From Avibacterium sp. 20-132 (GTDB taxonomy: Bacteria > Pseudomonadota > Gammaproteobacteria > Enterobacterales > Pasteurellaceae), in the NCBI RefSeq assembly GCF_023611925.1, contig NZ_CP091456.1, forward strand, positions 1,840,001-1,904,000: 64,000 bases of DNA. The letters are read 5' to 3'. Position 1 is the first letter of the stretch, and the number at the start of each line of letters is the position of its first letter. The notes beneath the pieces are model-generated. The model was not told the origin of the DNA. It did no database searches and worked only from the letters and a program-made list of their open reading frames with translations. Positions 54,666 to 63,084 of the stretch are shown here, one piece after another. Made by a program: the position numbers and the translations under genes.

Positions 54666-55369
54666 TTTTCACCTGTGTTTATATAGGGGTCGTTTCTATC
54701 TTCACCTCTTATAATTAGATCCCACATGTTTATATTACTATCAATTTTTCTGTACTTATAACCTCCTTTAACCAAATCATTATAAAATGCGTATGGATTT
54801 ACTACAGATATTGGATATACAAATTCTATTCCTTCTCTATCTCCTATTAATACAATTTTGCTTTCTCCTTTCGGAAAATTGCTCCAAATAGATGTAATGA
54901 TATCTCTTGCAGCAGAAGCGCAGGTATGATTTCCAACCACTCTATAATATTTCTCTCCATTTAATATACTTTCTCTTTCTCTTGTTATTTTTTCTAATAA
55001 TTTAATATACTCATCTGGCTCGAGGTGAAATCTAAATAAATATACATCGTCAGAAATCCAATAATCTGGAGTTCCTTTTCCATGCATTTTTTTTAAATAA
55101 CTTCCATTATTTCCATTATTGCTGGCTTCTGGACCTAAGCTAAAAAAACTAGTTATTTCATTATTATATGACAAATAAATAAATGTATGGCCAGGACTCT
55201 TTACTGCATAATGATATTTATCCGTGTTACCATATAAGTTCCCTAAATCTATAAAATTTTTTTCAAAATCAATTATTTCAAATCCTATGGTTAATGCATA
55301 GCTATCCTCAATATGTAATGTGTTAGAATTTTTATCTTTATCCTGTAACGTACCAATTGTTTTTTTCAT
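54662..55369 (-). CDS. NHTC-type papain-like effector candidate B
   Basis: 235 residues. PGHTFIYL (His61), GKGTPDYWISDDVYLFRF and GNHTCASAARDI (Cys150) give the same order as in the effector at 49593; the segment VVNPYAFYNDL also recurs (INPYAFYEQM). It lacks the polar insert of its relative. It begins 16 bases after vgrG 4. A periplasmic hydrolase, perhaps on peptidoglycan, is inferred from the fold guess and the exported partner. Confidence 0.6.
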   Translation of the reverse strand: MKKTIGTLQDKDKNSNTLHIEDSYALTIGFEIIDFEKNFIDLGNLYGNTDKYHYAVKSPGHTFIYLSYNNEITSFFSLGPEASNNGNNGSYLKKMHGKGTPDYWISDDVYLFRFHLEPDEYIKLLEKITRERESILNGEKYYRVVGNHTCASAARDIITSIWSNFPKGESKIVLIGDREGIEFVYPISVVNPYAFYNDLVKGGYKYRKIDSNINMWDLIIRGEDRNDPYINTGEK

Positions 55370-55385
55370 TGCATCTATTTTCCTC

Positions 55386-57533
55386 TTATTTAAAATAATT
55401 AATATCGCTTAAACTATAATCTATTTCAAAATGTAAATCCTCCTGATTGTCACTATAAAACACCTCAGTTTCACCTTTGTCATTGGTATATCCGGTCATT
55501 ATTACTTTATTTTTTACATAAATTTTATATGGGATATTTCTTCTTGCTTTATTATTACTATCTTGAACAATAAAAAAATGGCTGTATTTCTTTTGTTTAT
55601 TTACTGTTTTATTTTGATGTAGAATATCTTTCTCCTGCATTCCAATATGCACACCATCCAACCAAATGCCTTCTTCATTCATCAAAATCGTGTTTTGACC
55701 AAAGCGAAGGAGAATCTTTTCATTGTCCATCGTCAGGCTGGTTTGTTTGCCTACTTCAAGCTCAATACGGTCGTGTGCCGCGTTGAAAATCTCTTTAGCT
55801 TGAATGGCTTTAAGTAAGCTGATGATTTCAAGATTGTTTCCCGCTAAGACAGTTTTGATGTCATTACCAGTGGTGATTTGGGTGGTTCTGCCTTGGTCAA
55901 TTTGAGTACGTTGGCTACCGTTAACTGTTAAAGTGCGGTGGTTTTTAATGTGATTTTTTTGGTCATGCTCAACCACTGTGGTCATATCCCGCTGGGCATG
56001 CATTTCAAATAATTCTCGGCTCGCGGCATCCTCAAAGAGAATGCTGTTGTAACCTTCCCCTTTGTAGGTTTTTGATTTAATGTGCATTTGGGTATAGGTG
56101 GCAGGCAGATTACCTGGTGGGATTTGTAGCTCATTATACACGCGTCCAATAATCAGCGGTTGGTCAGGGTCGCCTTCTAAAAAGCTCACCACCACTTCTT
56201 GCCCAACACGCGGAATGGCGAGCATTCCCCAGTTTTGCCCCGCCCAAGGTTGAGCAACACGCACCCAGCAAGAACTTCTGGAATCGTTGAATTCCCCTTT
56301 ATCCCAATGAAATTTCACTTTAACCCGGCCTTGGTAATCCGTGAAGATTTCTTCCCCTTTGGGGCCAGTGACTACCGCAGTTTGTGTGCCACAGATTTGT
56401 GGTTTTTGAGGGAAATTACTACGGAAAGTTTTCTCCGGAGAAAGACATTCAAAGCGATTAGTGATAAAGGTGGTATTTTCACGTTGACTAAAATGGCTTT
56501 CCTCTTCCAAGGCTTGCGGTTGTTCGCCATGATGTTGAATGTAAGTTAATTGCCAAGGCTGATTGAAGTCAGCACGAGGATGGCGATGAATGTGTAAGAG
56601 TTGGCCTATTCTTAAAGCTGGGTGATTGCTTTCTCCCTCGCCCGTATGAGCATCACGGCGTAAACTGTCGAGACGATATTGGGCAAAGCGTTCGCCACTG
56701 TCATTTTTATAGCGACCAGGGTAGTCGTAGTAAGGGTAGTCTCCTTGGAATTGAATCTCTTCTTGTGTGCCTTGCAAGCCATATTCCGCATTCCAGTTTG
56801 GTTTTTTGAAGGTGTAATCTTTTAACAACACTTCAGAAGGACGAATTTGTTCGGTCCATTGGAAGGTACGGAGATGAGGGGCTTGGCGTAATACGGTAGG
56901 ATTGGCATTATAGTCAAGGGAGAGGGTATCTTCTTTGGATAAACGATGGGCATCATCGTAAATAAAGAGCCGGTCAATTTGATTATGTTCATCTTCCGTA
57001 CAAAAGAAAAACAAGCCTTCTTCACCGATAATCCGTTGGAAAAATTCATAATCGGTTTCGCGGTATTGCACACAATATTCCCGTCTTGTGCGGTAGGCGA
57101 TATCAATGGTGTGAAAAAGCACATCGGAATCGCTCAGCAGGGTTTTTAAGATATCTTCAATGCTGGTATGTTGGAAAATACGAGAGCGTCTTTTTTGGGT
57201 TAATCGCCAGAGATGAGGGGAGATAGTAAAGTGATAAAAGGTATAGCGTTCACCGGTTTTACCGAGTTTGATTTGTGTGACGATACCGGAGATATTCCGT
57301 TGTCGCTCACCATCCTGCCAGATGGAAAGGGTTGCAGCGCAGTCGAGTAGTGAACCAAATGGAAGCTGATTATGTTGTGTTGCCGCGACAATGGAGAGTT
57401 TAAAGAGGGAATTATAGCCTTCTTCGAAATCGAATTTGACAACACGGAAGGTGTCAGGCGGCAGTTGGCCCACTTCAAGGGTGAAGTGGAGGCCTTTGGA
57501 AACAGAAAAATCGGGGAATTTTAGTGTGTTCAT
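55386..57533 (-). CDS. vgrG: VgrG spike protein 4
   Basis: 715 residues, complete, with the same core as VgrG 1 and 3. The tail (KKYSHFFIVQDSNNKARRNI, then GYTNDKGETEVFYSDNQEDL) is TTR-like, closest to the tail of VgrG 3, and both precede NHTC effectors. The start and leader are repeated at 38.8 kb. An uptake signal AAAGTGCGGT lies in the needle region, as in all vgrG copies. Confidence 0.95.
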   Translation of the reverse strand: MNTLKFPDFSVSKGLHFTLEVGQLPPDTFRVVKFDFEEGYNSLFKLSIVAATQHNQLPFGSLLDCAATLSIWQDGERQRNISGIVTQIKLGKTGERYTFYHFTISPHLWRLTQKRRSRIFQHTSIEDILKTLLSDSDVLFHTIDIAYRTRREYCVQYRETDYEFFQRIIGEEGLFFFCTEDEHNQIDRLFIYDDAHRLSKEDTLSLDYNANPTVLRQAPHLRTFQWTEQIRPSEVLLKDYTFKKPNWNAEYGLQGTQEEIQFQGDYPYYDYPGRYKNDSGERFAQYRLDSLRRDAHTGEGESNHPALRIGQLLHIHRHPRADFNQPWQLTYIQHHGEQPQALEEESHFSQRENTTFITNRFECLSPEKTFRSNFPQKPQICGTQTAVVTGPKGEEIFTDYQGRVKVKFHWDKGEFNDSRSSCWVRVAQPWAGQNWGMLAIPRVGQEVVVSFLEGDPDQPLIIGRVYNELQIPPGNLPATYTQMHIKSKTYKGEGYNSILFEDAASRELFEMHAQRDMTTVVEHDQKNHIKNHRTLTVNGSQRTQIDQGRTTQITTGNDIKTVLAGNNLEIISLLKAIQAKEIFNAAHDRIELEVGKQTSLTMDNEKILLRFGQNTILMNEEGIWLDGVHIGMQEKDILHQNKTVNKQKKYSHFFIVQDSNNKARRNIPYKIYVKNKVIMTGYTNDKGETEVFYSDNQEDLHFEIDYSLSDINYFK

Positions 57534-57796
57534 TGTTATCCCTTATTAAATATTCGTTTTTTATTGATGATAATATAAGCTAACTTGAATAAAGCCACAA
57601 TTGGAAAATTGTATGATAATCAACCTATATATGCTTCCAACAACAATTTTTTATTACCTTGCCCTCCTTTTCGCAAAGGTATGATAGATTAAAAAATCGC
57701 CTCTTTCGAATAAGAGCAAATAATTTGTAAGGAAATTTTCCGCTTCAAAAGGCTTATGTATTATAAAGGATACATTTATGGCATTTTTATCGACAA
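57534..57796. promoter_or_regulatory. Leader region of vgrG 4
   Basis: Same as 38786-39048: A/T-rich leader with ribosome-binding site AAGGGATAACA, a candidate promoter, and no gene that I can support. Confidence 0.4.
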
Positions 57797-57997
57797 TTAT
57801 CCCTCTAGCATTTCGCTAAATAACAACGGCGTAACGCCATTTTTTAAGTCAATTTGCACTGCACTATGTAAGGGAAATTCGTGTTGGCTAATCACATTCA
57901 AAGACTGTCCAGCCACTTCCACTTGATATTTATAATAAGCACCTAGAAAGCGTTGTTGGCGAATAATGCCGTTGGCTTGTGTTTGCTTATTGTTCAT
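57797..57997 (-). pseudogene. TOBE-domain fragment of an ABC ATPase, copy 2
   Basis: Same sequence as 39049-39249 as far as I can read. Carried along in the segmental duplication. Confidence 0.58.
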
Positions 57998-58004
57998 TTT
58001 TCTT

Positions 58005-58547
58005 TTATTCTTTTGGAAGCCCATCTAAAAACCTATGTACGTCTAATTTTCCTCTATTGATATAGTCTAGCATATTTTCTCTTATAGTTTTTTCATCCTC
58101 ATATTCAGAAGAATCAGGATCTTCATCTATATAGTTAATCTTTTTAGAGATAAAGTTTAAGTATTGTTTTTTTATGTTAGATGATGAATATAATTTTAAA
58201 CAGAAATTAAGGTCATTGTGGAAATATTTATCCAGCATAACTCCTTTTTTTGGAAAGATAACATCTTTTTCAATAATAATATATTTTTCCAGTAATTTAT
58301 TACTTTTAAATAATCTAGGGAGGGGGTAAAGGTTATTATAAAGATGTATATATTTATTAGTGAATAATGAGTTCTTTTCCATTCCTATTCTTACATCTAG
58401 ACAATGTAATGTCCCTAAATATTGGAATTGCTCCAGAGCTAACTCGTCATTAGAAAGTTTTTCTTTTACTTGTGTAAGCAAGTTGGATGCATTGCTATTA
58501 TTAATTATAAAAAATAAAAGTATTAATAAAAACTTTTTATTTGGCAT
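58005..58547 (-). CDS. Exported Tai4-like orphan immunity candidate, copy 2
   Basis: 180 residues with the same sequence as the protein at 39257, including signal peptide and cysteine pattern. No cognate effector adjoins. Retention of two intact copies next to broken toxins points to selection for immunity or to very recent duplication. Confidence 0.5.
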   Translation of the reverse strand: MPNKKFLLILLFFIINNSNASNLLTQVKEKLSNDELALEQFQYLGTLHCLDVRIGMEKNSLFTNKYIHLYNNLYPLPRLFKSNKLLEKYIIIEKDVIFPKKGVMLDKYFHNDLNFCLKLYSSSNIKKQYLNFISKKINYIDEDPDSSEYEDEKTIRENMLDYINRGKLDVHRFLDGLPKE

Positions 58548-58615
58548 ATCATCTTAACTCTAAAAATAAAATTTGTTCTTTAGTATTTTTACTAATGAGC
58601 ATACGGCATAAATTA

Positions 58616-58966
58616 TTATTTTTCTAAACTTTCAACAAAATCAGACAGCTCTTTTGATTTATAAAAACTAATGCATTGTAAGAATATATCATTAGCTATA
58701 ATATCTTTTCTTTCCTCCATGTGAATTATATATTTTTGTTTATGAAATTCATTCGTTTTTTGAGTTACAAAATTCATTAAATCATATATTTCCTGTACCG
58801 AATGATTTTCGGATAACTTAGAAGCATCATTTAATTCAATGCCAAGCTCTTTGTAGTTTATAGTTAAACATAGTTTTAAAGCATAATCTCTAAAGTCTAA
58901 AAATACCTCTTTTTCTTTAGCAAAGCAGGGTACGCTTAAAAACAAAAATAATAGAATAAGTCTCAT
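58616..58966 (-). CDS. Tai4-family-like exported immunity protein (orphan), copy 2
   Basis: 116 residues with the same sequence as the protein at 39868: signal peptide, KLCL and LQCISFYKSKEL motifs. Orphan immunity gene. Confidence 0.57.
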   Translation of the reverse strand: MRLILLFLFLSVPCFAKEKEVFLDFRDYALKLCLTINYKELGIELNDASKLSENHSVQEIYDLMNFVTQKTNEFHKQKYIIHMEERKDIIANDIFLQCISFYKSKELSDFVESLEK

Positions 58967-59042
58967 TTTAACTCCTTTCTATAATATTACTCCTTTAGGA
59001 ATCTAAGAATAGACTTTATGTATATATGTTGTTTATATAGTT

Positions 59043-59432
59043 TCAATTTTTTATTTTAATATAAGTCTTCGATATAAATAACAAAACAGAGATAAAAAAT
59101 AATAAAAAATATTCAAGATATATCGAAATAACCTCTCTTTCTATGTTCGATTTAAATGAGTTAGTGGCATTTATGAAAGCCCATCCGCCAATTAATAGAG
59201 AGAGCGTGATTAAAGATAAGAAAATAAAATATTTTCTTCTTTTTGAAAAAAAACTAAAAAGAAAGTGAATTGACAGAATATGATTGCAAGAATAAAAAAA
59301 AGAAAATATCCTCTTGTAAAGGGTGTGATCCATAGTTTCATCAACGAATATACTATATTTTATATTTAGGTTGATATCGATTATTATTAATGCAAAAAAA
59401 ATGGCAAGGATTGTAAATAGTATGTATTTCAT
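59043..59432 (-). CDS. Four-segment membrane protein, probable immunity, copy 2
   Basis: 129 residues, one residue different from the protein at 40295 (LSLL for LSIL). Intact although the upstream NCTT effector is cut by an IS. Confidence 0.57.
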   Translation of the reverse strand: MKYILFTILAIFFALIIIDINLNIKYSIFVDETMDHTLYKRIFSFFYSCNHILSIHFLFSFFSKRRKYFIFLSLITLSLLIGGWAFINATNSFKSNIEREVISIYLEYFLLFFISVLLFISKTYIKIKN

Positions 59433-59445
59433 ATTTCATCTCTTT

Positions 59446-59853
59446 TTAGTTGAAGTAGGACTTTATTTGTGATGTGAAGTCACTAATGTTAGTTGAGGAT
59501 ATTTTTCTAGTCTCCATAAAGTTTCCTAATTCTAATGGTGCAATGATTCCTTCTATTTTGTATCTATATTCTATATTATCGGAAGAGTCTTTTAATTCAA
59601 TGTTAAATATGTTTGTGCCAGCATACTTTAATGAGTCAATAGTAACTGTTGTGCAGTTTCTATAAAATAAATTATATTTACTAATAACCTTTCCATATTT
59701 TTTCCATATCTCTTTTTTGTTAGAGTTATTAGGTGTTTCATTACTATTATTCCACAAGTCCTCAAAGAAAGTTATGTTTTTATCTAATGAGACATCATTG
59801 ATTTTATATATTTTATAATTTTGGGGCTGTAGTAGATTAGCCCTAAATTTCAC
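59446..59853 (-). pseudogene. NCTT effector truncated by the IS1016-like element
   Basis: The frame is open for 135 codons, but the first 12 (MKFRANLLQPQN, from a GTG) are read from the IS end. The remaining part starts at YKIYKINDVSLDKN and keeps RNCTTVTIDSLKYAG, while the loading region and catalytic His are gone. Unlike the copy at 40.7 kb it has no frameshift. A product is possible but should lack toxicity. Confidence 0.72.
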
Positions 59854-60535
59854 ACTATTTTCGCAATATTTTTAACTGCTCTTTTGGTGTCCCAAAGTTA
59901 AACCGAAATTCACATTCCTTCAAGAATAAAGGAAAGTTTTTTCGGTTAATTCCATTATATTTTCGCAGTATCCGCTTCGCCTGATTCCAAAAACTTTCAA
60001 TGCCATTAATATGATTTTGTTTCACCGCAAATAGCTCGGAATGATTGATTCGTTCGTGGTGAAATTCACTCACATCAAGCGCATCATAACTGCGATAAGT
60101 GTCCGTATAAACCCAGCTATCAGGCTTGATTTTTCTTTTAATAACAGGGAGTAATGTTTCACTCTTGGTGTTTTCAACCACAACAGTAAATACCTTTCCT
60201 TGTCGTTTTAGTAACCCAAAAACAGCAACTTTTCCAGCCGCTCCTCGTCCTCGTTTTCCCTTTCGATGACCACCAAAATAGCTTTCGTCTAGTTCAATTT
60301 CCCCCTCAAAAATCTCGTTAACTTCAAGGGATAAATGATAGCCAATCACAAGCCTGATTTTATGGTAGAACAAAGCGGCTGTATTCGGTTGAATATCTAG
60401 CAAATTTGCTGCTGTTCTTGCAGTAACTTCTGCAACAAAAAACTCAAGCAGTTTTTTCTGTATAGATTTCTTTAATTTACAATATGTTATCTTCATTTTT
60501 GTAGTATAGCATTGTTGCTAATCTACTACAGCCCC
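59823..60535 (-). mobile_element. IS1016-like insertion sequence, copy 2
   Basis: 713 bases with the same 19-base inverted ends (GGGGCTGTAGTAGATTAGC at the left, complement ending at 60535). The 8-base flanks differ (ATAATTTT on the left, CTTTATTT on the right), so no target duplication is seen. That suggests a deletion or recombination through the element after insertion: the left side is a broken effector and the right side is the end of a different cassette. Confidence 0.85.
59855..60496 (-). CDS. IS1595-family transposase, copy 2
   Basis: 213 residues, nearly the same as the transposase at 52702 but with a TGG-to-TAG change that removes the last four residues (WCEI). A few substitutions (GIESFWNQAKRI for GIENFWTQVKRI). 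The catalytic region is intact. Confidence 0.88.
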   Translation of the reverse strand: MKITYCKLKKSIQKKLLEFFVAEVTARTAANLLDIQPNTAALFYHKIRLVIGYHLSLEVNEIFEGEIELDESYFGGHRKGKRGRGAAGKVAVFGLLKRQGKVFTVVVENTKSETLLPVIKRKIKPDSWVYTDTYRSYDALDVSEFHHERINHSELFAVKQNHINGIESFWNQAKRILRKYNGINRKNFPLFLKECEFRFNFGTPKEQLKILRK

Positions 60536-60537
60536 CT

Positions 60538-60957
60538 TTATTTTTTCTTTGGGTTGTAATGATTTTTCATAAAGAGTAATAATGGATTAAGTATAAGTAT
60601 CAATGCCTCGACATATAAGTTATCAATGATATATTTTATTGTGGGTATGGATTGATTGCTTTTTATGCTTAATAAAAATAATGCCATTAAAATAGTATAG
60701 TAAATAAAAATAAGCACCTCAATAGATAAAATAAAAAGTATTAATTTTCTATTTACTAAGCAAATAAATCCCATTATTGAGTATAACACGAATAGCTTTG
60801 AGATTTGAGAAACTATACCTCTTAGTTTTGATAGATTTTCAAATGAAAGATTACTAATGTAAAGAAAGTCATCCCCTATTCTTATATTAATATCTACATA
60901 GGTGAGTATGTTATATAAGTATAAAAAAACAAGCATCGCAGTTATTATTTTTTTCAT
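60538..60957 (-). CDS. Membrane protein, probable immunity to the 60963 effector
   Basis: About 139 residues with four hydrophobic segments and a Lys-rich end. ATG 60957 preferred; the GTG at 60966 overlapping the effector stop (GTGA) is the alternative. The C-terminal part (SIPTIKYIIDNLYVEAL) recurs as a fossil at 35396-35496. The stop lies 3 bases from the IS end, so the IS junction just spared the gene. Confidence 0.6.
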   Translation of the reverse strand: MKKIITAMLVFLYLYNILTYVDINIRIGDDFLYISNLSFENLSKLRGIVSQISKLFVLYSIMGFICLVNRKLILFILSIEVLIFIYYTILMALFLLSIKSNQSIPTIKYIIDNLYVEALILILNPLLLFMKNHYNPKKK

Positions 60958-60962
60958 GGTTT

Positions 60963-61631
60963 TCACCCTGGAAATAGAGTTAGCTTCATATATTGCGTTA
61001 TGTTTTTTACTATTGCAGAATTATTGCTGTTCTCCAAATAATTTTGTAATCCAGCAGGTGTAAGAAGTATACTCCAAAGTGGCTCTTCTGTTTTATTTAA
61101 GTTAGAGAATAAGTTGCTACCCGCTTTTTCAATAGTATCAATTGTAATAGTTGTACAATTCCTATTGTATACAGCATAAGTATCAATGACATGCCCTTTT
61201 GTTATCCATAAATTTTTAATCTTAGGATTATCTTTAAATTTTTCGGGGTTATTCGGTTTTTCATTACTTCTACTCCATTCAAAATTTAAGATACTAAGCA
61301 CTTTACAAGGGGTAATGTCCAATATTTTATAGACAGAACAAAGACTATCATGTTTACTACTTTTCATATATAGTATAGCTTCACAATCCTCGAATTTTCC
61401 TAAAACTCCCTCTCCTGTAATTTTCCAGAAATCAACATCATCGTATCTTCCATATGTATAAACAGTTATATGATTATCAATACTAGTCATAATGTAAGCA
61501 TGTCCCCATCCTTCCGTTTCAACCCACACATACACTCCATCAGGAATTCTTCTCGTGATTTGAACTTTAACAATGCTCTTAGTCGGGTCCTGTGTAAATG
61601 TTCCAACGGTTGTCTTTTTCTCTTTTTCCAT
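60963..61631 (-). CDS. NCTT-type papain-like effector candidate, second member
   Basis: 222 residues from the ATG overlapping the vgrG fragment stop (TAATG). Residues 1 to about 34 equal the effector at 35871; then it diverges but keeps WGHAYIM (His44), YTYGRYDD and YNRNCTTITID (Cys159). An extra Cys-rich region lies between. As in its relative, the partner is an integral membrane protein, which favours a membrane or lipid target over peptidoglycan. That is an inference. Confidence 0.6.
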   Translation of the reverse strand: MEKEKKTTVGTFTQDPTKSIVKVQITRRIPDGVYVWVETEGWGHAYIMTSIDNHITVYTYGRYDDVDFWKITGEGVLGKFEDCEAILYMKSSKHDSLCSVYKILDITPCKVLSILNFEWSRSNEKPNNPEKFKDNPKIKNLWITKGHVIDTYAVYNRNCTTITIDTIEKAGSNLFSNLNKTEEPLWSILLTPAGLQNYLENSNNSAIVKNITQYMKLTLFPG

Positions 61632-62150
61632 TATTTCCAACTCCAATGATCATTTTCTACTTCATCAATATGTAACCGAATTTCAGCTTCAGCAGATTGT
61701 CCACTAAAATAGACAGGTGTTAATCCATTTTCATCCGTTATTCCTTTTTGTTCGCCTTCTGGTAATTTAATTGAAAAAGGGGTATTTGGGTAAGGCCTTC
61801 CTTCATCATCTAATAGATGGAACTGGAGCCTATAGAGCGGTTTTAATTCCCCGGTATTATCCGGCACTTGCAACTCCTTCTCCTGCATTCCAATATGCAC
61901 GCCATCCAACCAAATGCCTTCTTCATTCATCAAAATCGTGTTTTTACCAAAGCGAAGGAGAATCTTTTCATTGTCCATCGTCAGGCTGGTTTGTTTGCCC
62001 ACTTCAAGCTCAATACGGTCGTGTGCCGCGTTGAAAATCTCTTTCGCTTGGATAGCTTTAAGTAAGCTGATGGTTTCAAGATTGTTTCCCGCTAAGACGG
62101 TTTTGATGTCATTACCGGTGGTGATTTGGGTGGTTCTGTCTTGGTCAATT
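61631..62150 (-). pseudogene. Orphan vgrG tail fragment of the VgrG 1 type
   Basis: Homology to vgrG begins at IDQDRTTQITTGNDIKTVLA (about 62150), directly after an in-frame stop. It has no normal start (GTG at 62002 possible). The tail (LKPLYRLQFHLLDDEGRPYP...DHWSWK) equals that of VgrG 1 with a few changes, and both precede MEKEKKTTVG effectors. The upstream junction to the Tai4-like gene equals that at about 41130. Confidence 0.78.
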
Positions 62151-62204
62151 TCAATATGTAATTTCCTATTTCAATTATTATAGTTGCGCTTTTAAAACTT
62201 AAAA

Positions 62205-62657
62205 TTATTTTAAGTCAGATAAATTATATTTATATATAAAATCCTTATACAACTTCTTTAGTTTTTTATTGTCAGTAAATAGATCCTTACAGATAAATGT
62301 TGGAGAGCTATATTCCAACTTAAAATATTCATCCTTTAATTTATATTTTTTAATAGTGTTGTTAATGTTTTCATTGTAGTATTTATTTAAAATTATTTTT
62401 ATGTCACTCCACTTATAGTAATAGTCAAATTTAGAGTTTAAACCATTTAATGTTTGAGAATGTTTTTTAAAGAAAGAATATTTATTGGTTTTATCTTCAG
62501 TTTGCAAATGATAGATTTTATCAATGCAAAGACTCTCTCCTAAATCAAGAAATTGATGATACAGTTCCGCATCCTGTATATACTCTTCTTTAGTAATTAT
62601 GTTATTTGTTTCTCCTATAGCACTATTGGCTAGAAATAATAAAATTAATCTTTTCAC
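62205..62657 (-). CDS. Tai4-like periplasmic immunity protein, second member
   Basis: 150 residues from GTG 62657, chosen because AAGGAG lies 6 bases upstream and it opens a signal peptide (KRLILLFLANSAIGET). From FFKKHSQTLNG to the end it equals the protein at 41178; the N-terminal third differs (EEYIQDAELYHQFLDLGESLC). It probably belongs to the Tae4-like effector at 63081 despite one gene in between. Confidence 0.65.
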   Translation of the reverse strand: MKRLILLFLANSAIGETNNIITKEEYIQDAELYHQFLDLGESLCIDKIYHLQTEDKTNKYSFFKKHSQTLNGLNSKFDYYYKWSDIKIILNKYYNENINNTIKKYKLKDEYFKLEYSSPTFICKDLFTDNKKLKKLYKDFIYKYNLSDLK

Positions 62658-62793
62658 TTCCTTCTCCTTAGTGATATATAAATCAACTTCTATTTTTAGA
62701 TTTTTCATAATTGATTGATGTTATTAACCTAATCCTGTATATTAATAAATTCTCATTTCTAATCTCCCATTTTAAGTGTTTGGGATGTAAACA

Positions 62794-63084
62794 CTACCTT
62801 AATAGGAAATGAGATAAGACTAATTCTATTATTGTAAATGAAGTTAGAAATAACACTATTGCTACTTTTTTATTTTTTAAAATCATATAAGTTGTTGGTG
62901 CAGAAAATATAATAGATAGAATTAATGAAGCAAATATACTGTCCCAAAGTGCCCTTTCCATTCCGCTTCCCCAATAATAGCTAAAGTCTGGAAATATAAA
63001 AAGAATAAAAAATCTAAATCCACCAAACCAAAAAGCTATAAGAATTAATATGTATATTACAATGTAAGATAGTAGTCTAATCAT
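62794..63084 (-). CDS. Small membrane protein between Tae4 and Tai4 genes
   Basis: 96 residues with three hydrophobic segments (YIVIYILILIAFWFGGFRFF, FASLILSIIFSA, VAIVLFLTSFTIIELVL). It starts at an ATGA overlap with the Tae4-like stop. No family recognised. It may be a second immunity factor or a leftover from another cassette. Between its stop and the Tai4 start lie about 135 bases without a gene. Confidence 0.5.
   Translation of the reverse strand: MIRLLSYIVIYILILIAFWFGGFRFFILFIFPDFSYYWGSGMERALWDSIFASLILSIIFSAPTTYMILKNKKVAIVLFLTSFTIIELVLSHFLLR

Larger units (their letters stand above)
55632..59820 (-). repeat. Direct repeat, copy 2 (paired with 36884-41070)
   Basis: Second copy of the 4.2-kb segment. 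It ends at the IS1016-like copy 2, which cuts the NCTT effector at a point where copy 1 continues into frameshifted sequence. The vgrG tails just before the segment differ, so the repeat boundary lies at the core/tail junction of vgrG. Confidence 0.85.
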
